From: Thiomonas sp.
Lineage (GTDB): Bacteria > Pseudomonadota > Gammaproteobacteria > Burkholderiales > Burkholderiaceae_C
DNA: 11,221 nucleotides
Direction: 5' to 3'
Assembly (NCBI GenBank): GCA_028706735.1
Contig: JAQTVS010000033.1
Coordinates: forward strand, 1-11,221
The position numbers and the translations under genes were made by a program. The notes under the pieces were generated by a model that was given only the letters and a program-made list of their open reading frames with translations, searched no databases and was not told where the DNA came from. Each line of letters begins with the position of its first letter. The first letter of the stretch is position 1. This document shows positions 6,278-11,221 of the stretch, piece after piece.

Positions 6278-7008
6278 TGCAGCCCTTCCTCGAACAATCG
6301 GGCCATGATTTGCCGCCAGCGTTCTTCCACCCGCAGGTCGAGTTCGCTCAGGGTGTCGCGGTTGCGACCGCGCCAGCGGCGATCGGGCGTGGCGCTTTGG
6401 CCAGACGGGGCAGACTGGATGACCACATCGCCGCGCTGCAGATGTTCATCGGCGAGCAGAACCACCCCGCTGGCTTCCAGCTCTGGAGCGGCGGCGTGCA
6501 ACAACTCGGCATCGAGCGGATGCAGCCGCAGCCCGGGCGTGCCCGCCTGCGCCGGAAACGCCGCCAGCGCCTTGCGCACAATGGGCAGAATGGCATCGGG
6601 CTGGGTGCGCAATTCATGCAAGACGACCTGCCGCGCCAGTTCCAGCGCCAGGGCAACCAGGGCGGTTTCCGCTTCGGCGTCCAGTGCGGCAACCGGCTGG
6701 GCGAGGCGCTCGACAAGGCTGCGCAGAGCGTCGCGCTCTTGCTGCGCCTGAGCGCGGCCATCGGCCAGACCTTCAGCTTGCCCGGTGGCAAAGCCCTCGC
6801 GGCGGCCTTGCTCCAGTCCCGCCGCCCGGCCCTCTTCCAGCCCCTGCGCTTCAGCCTGGGCGTAGACCGCCTCGAACTGCTGCGCGGTCGGCGGCCCGCC
6901 GATGGTCTGGCGTGCGACGCCTGCTGCCGACGGGCTCCGCCCGCCCATGTCCTGCGGCTGCCAGCGCCGGGCGGACTGGGCGTCTTCCTTGGGAATGATG
7001 CGGCTCAT
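6274..7008 (-). CDS. fliH: Flagellar assembly protein FliH
   Basis: FliH binds and restrains the FliI ATPase and anchors it to FliN at the C-ring. The 244-residue product has a variable N-terminus and a striking glycine repeat with Gly at 56, 60, 64, 68, 72, 76, 80 and 84, an unbroken GxxxG ladder characteristic of FliH. A coiled/helical central region follows (about 85-140, [14 protein letters not shown]), then a V-ATPase E-subunit-like C-terminal domain ([43 protein letters not shown]). The segment around 210-222 is Arg/Trp-rich ([10 protein letters not shown]). The ATG at 7008 gives a typical [10 protein letters not shown] start, but no Shine-Dalgarno is visible. It follows fliG by 44 bases and overlaps fliI by 4. 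Confidence 0.95.
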   Translation of the reverse strand: MSRIIPKEDAQSARRWQPQDMGGRSPSAAGVARQTIGGPPTAQQFEAVYAQAEAQGLEEGRAAGLEQGRREGFATGQAEGLADGRAQAQQERDALRSLVERLAQPVAALDAEAETALVALALELARQVVLHELRTQPDAILPIVRKALAAFPAQAGTPGLRLHPLDAELLHAAAPELEASGVVLLADEHLQRGDVVIQSAPSGQSATPDRRWRGRNRDTLSELDLRVEERWRQIMARLFEEGLQ

Positions 7009-7052
7009 GGCGGGAAAGGGGGGTCAGAACGCGGCAGGCAGAAGTCTCTGCC

Positions 7053-8069
7053 TCAACCAACCAGCGCCTCGCCGCCGCCGCTGCCGAGCTGAATCTGCCC
7101 AGCCGCTTCCAGACGCGAGGCGATCTGCAGGATTTCCTTCTGCGCGCCCTCCACTTCGCTGAGCTTGACCGGGCCTTTGGCCTCCATGTCGTCGCGCATC
7201 ATCTCGGCGGCGCGCTTGGACATATTGCCGAGAAACTTGTCCTTGAGCGCATTGTTCGCGCCCTTGAGCGCGAGGATCAGGGTTTCAGAGGAAATCTCGC
7301 GCAGCATGGTCTGCAGACTGCGGTCATCCACATTGATCAGATCGTCGAACACGAACATCTGATCCTGCACCTTGGTCGCCAGGTCTTCATCCAGTGAACG
7401 CAGATGCTCCATGATGCTCGACGACAGCGCGGTTTCCACCCGGTTCAGAATTTCCGCAGTGACCTTCGGCCCGCCCACCGCGCTGACCTGCACGCTTTGC
7501 GAGTCGCCCGAGAGCTGTTCTTCCAGCACCTCGTTGAGTTCGCGCAGCGCGCTGGGCTGCAGGCCGTCGAGCGCGGCCAGGCGCAGCATGGCCTCTCCGG
7601 CTTGGCGCTCGGGCAGAAAGTGCAGCACCTCGCCGGCCTGCTCGGGTTCGATATACGCCAGCACCAGCGCCACCACCTGCGGATGTTCGAGCTTGATCAG
7701 CTCGGCAATGGCGCGCGGCTCCAGCCATTTCAGGTTTTCCAGCCCGCTGGATTCGCCGCCGTGCAGGATGCGCTCGATCAGCGAATTGGCGCGCTCGCCG
7801 CCCAGCGCCTTGGTCAGCGCGCCGCGCAGGAATTCGTTGGCGCCCACCCCCAGCGCGGTCTGCCGCTCCAGCTTGTCGCGGAATTCGCGCATCACCGCGT
7901 GGGCCTGGTCGGTGCTCACCCGGCTGAGCTTGGACATGGCCACGCCCAGGCGCTGCACCTCGCGCGGGCCGAGGTGCCGCATGATCTCCGCGGCCTGATC
8001 TTCGCCCAGGCTCAGCAGCAGCACGGCCGCACGGTCGAGTCCGCTGAAATCGGCTTGTTCACTGGCCAT
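7053..8069 (-). CDS. fliG: Flagellar motor switch protein FliG
   Basis: FliG is the rotor protein that links the MS ring (FliF) to FliM and touches the stator to give torque. The 338-residue product has an N-terminal FliF-binding domain (about 8-105, RAAVLLLSLGEDQAAEIMRHL), a middle domain with the FliM-contacting EHPQ motif at 128-131, and a C-terminal torque domain ending in helix LKDKFLGNMSKRAAEMMRDDM (about 275-295), whose charged residues face MotA. Length is usual. It overlaps fliF by 11 bases and has a good AAGGAG Shine-Dalgarno (8080-8085) inside fliF, which decides the start and implies coupled translation. The Gly-rich end (GSGGGEALVG) is variable in the family. Confidence 0.98.
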   Translation of the reverse strand: MASEQADFSGLDRAAVLLLSLGEDQAAEIMRHLGPREVQRLGVAMSKLSRVSTDQAHAVMREFRDKLERQTALGVGANEFLRGALTKALGGERANSLIERILHGGESSGLENLKWLEPRAIAELIKLEHPQVVALVLAYIEPEQAGEVLHFLPERQAGEAMLRLAALDGLQPSALRELNEVLEEQLSGDSQSVQVSAVGGPKVTAEILNRVETALSSSIMEHLRSLDEDLATKVQDQMFVFDDLINVDDRSLQTMLREISSETLILALKGANNALKDKFLGNMSKRAAEMMRDDMEAKGPVKLSEVEGAQKEILQIASRLEAAGQIQLGSGGGEALVG

Positions 8070-9753
8070 CGGACAGCCACTCCTTCACCACCTGCGCCGC
8101 CCGCCGCGGGTCTTGCTTGACCAGCTCGCGCGAGATCGCCGCGTCTGCCTCCAGCGTATTGCTCAAGTGGACGGTATCGGGCGCGAGTGCGCCGGGCATG
8201 CCGGCTGCGGCCAGCTCCGGCCCGCCGCCTGCGCCCGCCGTCTGCGCGGACCGGCGTTCCGCGGCGGCTCCTGTCGCTGCATCCGGCTCTGACGGCTCGC
8301 CACGTCTGCCCTTCCCCGTACCGGACGTCGCCTTGCGCATGGCGCGGTAGGCCATCAGTCCGAGGATGAGGGCGATGACATAGGGCACAGCCTGACGCAC
8401 GCCGTCCCACAGCCAGGCCTGACGCCACCACGGCAGAGTCTTCTCGGCTTCTTTCTGCGCTGCGGTGAAGGGCATGTTGATCACGCTCACCGTGTCGCCG
8501 CGCTGGGTGCTGAAGCCGATGGCGTTTTCCACCAACTGCTTCATTTGCCCGAGCTGCGCTGCGCTCATCGGCGCCGGCTTGCCGCCCTTGGCCTGATCGT
8601 TCACCAGCACCGAGACCGACAGCCGCTTGACCGCACCGACCGGCTGCTGGGTGTGGCTGACGGTCTTGTCGAGGTCGTAATTGGTCGTGGCCGAGGAACT
8701 GGCCGCGGTCGGCGCGAGCGTCTTGAGGCTCGGCGTGATCTGCGTGAGCTGCTGCGGTGTGAGCGGAGCCGAGGCCGAGCCCATGGTGAACGGCGCCGTC
8801 ACGCCGCCCGGCGGCTGGTTGGACAGCGCCCCGGGCACCCCGGCAGGCAGTGTGCCGCTGCCCGATGAATTGGTGCTTTGCTGCTGCTGACTGAGCACAT
8901 GGCCCTGGCCATAGAACACCGAACTGGACTCGGTCTTGGCGAAGTCGATATCCGCCGACACCGCCACCCGCACCCCGTCGCTGCCCACCAGCGGCGCCAG
9001 CAGAGCCTCGATCTGCTTGCGATACTGCTGCTCAATGGTGTTGCGGTAGGCCAGTTGCTCGGGCTGAATGCCACTGTCGGCGCGCGGCCCGGCGGTGAGC
9101 AGATTGCCGTCCTGATCCACCACGCTGACGTTCTGGTCGTTGAGCCCGGCCACCGCCGACGCCACCAGATGCACGATGCCCGCGACCTGCGCGCCGCTGA
9201 GCACCCGCCCCGGATAGAGCTTGAGCAGCACGGAGGCCGAGGGCTTTTCCGCCTCGCTCAAAAACACCGAGGGCTTGGGAATGGCCAGATGCACCGTGGC
9301 GGCGTCCACTGCCGACAAGGCCTCGATGGTGCGCCCGAGCGACCCTTCCAGCGCGCGCTGGTAATTGATGCGCTCGACAAACTGGCTGGTGCCCATCGGC
9401 TCGTTGTCAAGCACCTCGAAGCCGACGCCCGCGCCCTTGGGCAGGCCGTCGGCGGCCAGCTTCATGCGGGTGGCGTACACCTGCGACGACGGCACCTCGA
9501 TGACCGCGCCGCCACCCGTGATGCGGTACGGGATGTTGAGTTTCTGCAGCTCGCCGATCACCGCCCCGCCGTCGCGCTCGGACAGATTGGTGTAGAGCAC
9601 CTGGTAGTCGAGGCGGCTGGTCCACAGCAGGGTGACGACGATCAGCGCAATCAGCGCGGCCAGCCCCGCCAGCCAGGTGAAGCGCTGGTTGCTGCTCATC
9701 TGGCGGAATGCGCCCAGGGGGTCTTGCAGCGCGGCGGAGGCGGTCGTGGCCAT
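8059..9753 (-). CDS. fliF: Flagellar MS-ring protein FliF
   Basis: FliF forms the MS ring in the inner membrane, the platform on which the rotor, rod and export gate are built. The 564-residue product has a cytoplasmic N-terminus, a first membrane segment at about 25-45, a YscJ/FliF domain (about 46-220, YQVLYTNLSERDGGAVIGEL, FVERINYQRALEGSLGRTI), and a C-terminal periplasmic FliF domain with a low-complexity Ser/Gly/Pro-rich loop (about 290-350) and NYDLDKTVSHTQ. A second membrane segment lies at about 453-471 (AVPYVIALILGLMAY). The cytoplasmic tail ends in LVKQDPRRAAQVVKEWLSD, the FliG-binding helix. The ATG at 9753 has no clear Shine-Dalgarno. fliE ends 33 bases upstream and fliG overlaps the end by 11 bases. 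Confidence 0.98.
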   Translation of the reverse strand: MATTASAALQDPLGAFRQMSSNQRFTWLAGLAALIALIVVTLLWTSRLDYQVLYTNLSERDGGAVIGELQKLNIPYRITGGGAVIEVPSSQVYATRMKLAADGLPKGAGVGFEVLDNEPMGTSQFVERINYQRALEGSLGRTIEALSAVDAATVHLAIPKPSVFLSEAEKPSASVLLKLYPGRVLSGAQVAGIVHLVASAVAGLNDQNVSVVDQDGNLLTAGPRADSGIQPEQLAYRNTIEQQYRKQIEALLAPLVGSDGVRVAVSADIDFAKTESSSVFYGQGHVLSQQQQSTNSSGSGTLPAGVPGALSNQPPGGVTAPFTMGSASAPLTPQQLTQITPSLKTLAPTAASSSATTNYDLDKTVSHTQQPVGAVKRLSVSVLVNDQAKGGKPAPMSAAQLGQMKQLVENAIGFSTQRGDTVSVINMPFTAAQKEAEKTLPWWRQAWLWDGVRQAVPYVIALILGLMAYRAMRKATSGTGKGRRGEPSEPDAATGAAAERRSAQTAGAGGGPELAAAGMPGALAPDTVHLSNTLEADAAISRELVKQDPRRAAQVVKEWLSDGQ

Positions 9754-9786
9754 GGTGAAGTGTCAAAAATTCGTCGTTGTTGCGGC

Positions 9787-10140
9787 TCAGGCCTGAATGT
9801 TCATGATGTCCTGATAAGCGGACACCAGCTTGTTGCGCACCTGCAGCGCCGCCTGAAACGACAGGCTGGCCTTCTGCGAAGCCAGCATCACGTCACTCAG
9901 GCTCACATCGCCCGCACCCGAAACGAACTGCTGTTGCAAGGTGTTGGCCTGCTGCAACTCGCCGCTCACCCCGTCGATGGCGCTCTTGAGCGTGGCGGCG
10001 AAATCGGTCTGCTGCGTGGCCGCCGTCGCGCCGAGCGCAGCTGCCGCGTTGCCGCCCGTGGCATCTGCCGGACGCGCCGCAGCCTGCGCCGCCAGACTGC
10101 GCATCTGGGCGAGAACGCTTTGCATGGGATCGATTTGCAT
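9787..10140 (-). CDS. fliE: Flagellar hook-basal body protein FliE
   Basis: FliE is a small exported protein that joins the MS ring to the proximal rod and is needed for opening of the export pathway. The 117-residue product starts MQIDPMQSVLAQMRSLAAQA, has an Ala-rich variable region, and ends with the diagnostic block VSLSDVMLASQKASLSFQAALQVRNKLVSAYQDIMNIQA. The ATG at 10140 is chosen because GGAGA (10146-10150) lies 5 bases upstream. A longer frame from 10203 would begin inside the sigma-54 promoter and upstream of the predicted transcription start. fliE leads the fliEFGHIJ set, as in Pseudomonas and Vibrio. Confidence 0.97.
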   Translation of the reverse strand: MQIDPMQSVLAQMRSLAAQAAARPADATGGNAAAALGATAATQQTDFAATLKSAIDGVSGELQQANTLQQQFVSGAGDVSLSDVMLASQKASLSFQAALQVRNKLVSAYQDIMNIQA

Positions 10141-10170
10141 GAGGGTCTCCGGCAATTTATCGTCAATCCA

Positions 10171-10187
10171 ACCGGCTATAAACCGGC
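10171..10187. repeat. Helically phased GCCGGT pair in fliE leader
   Basis: On the minus strand GCCGGT occurs twice with starts 11 bases apart (plus-strand ACCGGC at 10171-10176 and 10182-10187), and a third GCCGG lies at 10149-10153. The pair falls about 6 to 22 bases after the predicted fliE transcription start. One helical turn of spacing would put both on one DNA face. FlrC-type activators are known to act from sites downstream of some promoters, so this is a candidate binding site, by inference only. Confidence 0.25.
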
Positions 10188-10202
10188 GTTTTGCCCATTT
10201 CA

Positions 10203-10218
10203 AGCAAAACCCGTTCCA
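10203..10218 (-). promoter_or_regulatory. Sigma-54 (-24/-12) promoter for fliE operon
   Basis: On the minus strand TGGAACG, four bases, then TTGCT differs from the RpoN consensus TGGCACG-N4-TTGCA at one position in the -24 box plus the weakly conserved last base; GG and GC are exactly 10 bases apart. It lies 10 bases after the stop of the sigma-54 activator gene. The predicted start is an A at about 10192, giving a 52-base leader to the fliE ATG. It would drive fliE through fliJ and possibly further. The adjacent activator gene makes local control likely. Confidence 0.9.
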
Positions 10219-10227
10219 AGGCGAGGA

Positions 10228-11221
10228 TCAGACGGAATCCGGCAACTCCATCCCGGATTCGCGCAGCTTTTGCAGCTTGTGGCGCAGGGTGCGCGGGCTG
10301 ATGCCCAGGCGTTGCGCCGCGAGCGATTTGGAGCCCTGGCTTTGCTGCAGCGCCTCTGCAATGAGTTGGCGCTCGCTCTGCGCCAGTTCGCTGTCAAGGT
10401 CGCCAGCGCCCAGCGACGCCGCCTGCAACGGCAGCGCGCCCGTGCGAAACGGCGCGTCTCCCACGGGCGGCGGAAACAGCAAATCGGCCGCCGAGACCAC
10501 GCCGTTCTGGCAAAGAATGGCGGCGCGCTGCATCACATTGTCGAGTTCGCGCACATTGCCCGGCCAGTCATGCGCCAGCAGCGCCTGCTGCGCGGAACCG
10601 TCCAGCCGCGGCGCGGGCTGCGCGCCGTACTGCGCAGCGTGCCGCGACAGCATGGCCCGCGCCAGCGGCAAGATGTCGTCGCGCCGCTGGCGCAGGGGCG
10701 GAATCTGGATGGGAAACACGCTCAGGCGGTAATACACGTCCTCGCGCAGCACACCCTGTTTGACCGCCTGCTGCAGATCACGGTTGCTGGTGGCGATCAG
10801 CCGCAGGTCGAGAACGATGCGTTTGCGCCCGCCCAGGCGCTCGATCTCGCGCTCTTGCAGCACGCGCAGCAGCTTGGCCTGCAGCGCCGGAGCCATTTCG
10901 GTCACTTCATCGAGCAGCAGCGTGCCTCCCTGCGCCTGCTCGAATTTGCCGGGGGCGGACTGGCTGGCGCCGGTGAATGCCCCTTTCTCAAAGCCGAACA
11001 GCGTCGCTTCGAGCAAGGTTTCCGGAATGGCCGCGCAGTTGATGGCGATGAACGGCCCCGCCGCACGCGGCGACTGGGCGTGAACAAAGCGCGCCATCAC
11101 TTCCTTGCCCACTCCGCTCTCGCCCAGCAGCATGACGGTCACGTCGGTCTGCGCCGCGCGGCGGGCAATCTCCAGAAGGCTCCGCATGGCGCTCGACTCA
11201 GCCACCAGGCCGTCCAGCCCT
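10228..11221 (-). CDS. fleR: Sigma-54-dependent activator, FleR/FlrC-like (5' partial)
   Basis: An AAA+ enhancer-binding activator that remodels RpoN-RNA polymerase at -24/-12 promoters. The window edge cuts it, leaving about 330 C-terminal residues; the N-terminal sensory domain (a receiver in FleR/FlrC) and the true start lie outside. Visible: an entry segment [12 protein letters not shown], Walker A GESGVGKE (about 33-40), the sigma-54 contact loop GAFTGA (about 80-85), Walker B GGTLLLDE (about 98-105), [26 protein letters not shown], and a Fis-type helix-turn-helix near the end ([18 protein letters not shown]). All motor motifs are intact. Position just before fliE matches FleR (Pseudomonas) and FlrC (Vibrio). 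A FleQ-like regulator cannot be excluded without the N-terminus. Its stop lies 10 bases before the fliE promoter. Confidence 0.9.
   Translation of the reverse strand, partial: GLDGLVAESSAMRSLLEIARRAAQTDVTVMLLGESGVGKEVMARFVHAQSPRAAGPFIAINCAAIPETLLEATLFGFEKGAFTGASQSAPGKFEQAQGGTLLLDEVTEMAPALQAKLLRVLQEREIERLGGRKRIVLDLRLIATSNRDLQQAVKQGVLREDVYYRLSVFPIQIPPLRQRRDDILPLARAMLSRHAAQYGAQPAPRLDGSAQQALLAHDWPGNVRELDNVMQRAAILCQNGVVSAADLLFPPPVGDAPFRTGALPLQAASLGAGDLDSELAQSERQLIAEALQQSQGSKSLAAQRLGISPRTLRHKLQKLRESGMELPDSV

Noticed and set aside
4952..6751. A 599-codon plus-strand open frame opposite fliI and fliH
   Set aside because: It is antisense to two strongly conserved genes, is His/Ala/Arg-rich with no recognisable domain, and is the usual mirror frame of GC-rich coding DNA.
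10141..10203. Longer FliE start at 10203
   Set aside because: It would lie within the sigma-54 -12 element and before the predicted transcript start; the ATG at 10140 has a good Shine-Dalgarno and matches FliE N-termini.

Overview
The window is a flagellar basal-body and export gene cluster. All intact genes lie on the minus strand, so it reads from the right end to the left end. In transcription order it holds the C-terminal part of a sigma-54 activator (synteny fits FleR/FlrC), then fliE, fliF, fliG, fliH, fliI, fliJ, fliK, fliL, fliM and fliN. The order is that of fleR/flrC-fliEFGHIJ-fliKLMN loci. High GC, proteobacterial FliK/FliL/FliM sequences and GC-rich intergenic repeats suggest a betaproteobacterium, probably Burkholderiales. 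A Thiomonas-like organism is my best guess from memory, not something I could test.

Layout: positions 1-494 hold a decayed, truncated tyrosine-recombinase (P4-type integrase) gene on the plus strand, preceded by a perfect 11-bp inverted repeat. fliN, fliM and fliL fill 495-2619. A 320-bp gap (2620-2939) between fliL and fliK carries a tandem duplication of an approximately 80-bp hairpin-rich element. fliK to fliE fill 2940-10140 with short gaps or overlaps. The activator gene runs off the right edge.

How the parts work together: FliF is the MS ring and FliE joins it to the rod. FliG, FliM and FliN form the C-ring (rotor/switch). FliH, FliI and FliJ are the export ATPase complex, FliK measures hook length, and FliL sits at the stator-rotor interface. 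Two near-consensus sigma-54 promoters were found, one 10 bases after the activator stop (for fliE onward) and one in the fliJ-fliK gap (for fliK onward). They match at 18 of 20 positions from the -12 region to the predicted start site, so the activator next door plausibly drives both.

Oddities: fliOPQR, which normally follow fliN, are absent and the integrase relic sits there instead. The fliK-fliL gap is expanded by structured repeats. An inverted repeat overlaps the -24 element of the fliK promoter. I saw no CRISPR array, tRNA, rRNA or novel defence-like system; the main value is in regulation and in the disrupted operon end.
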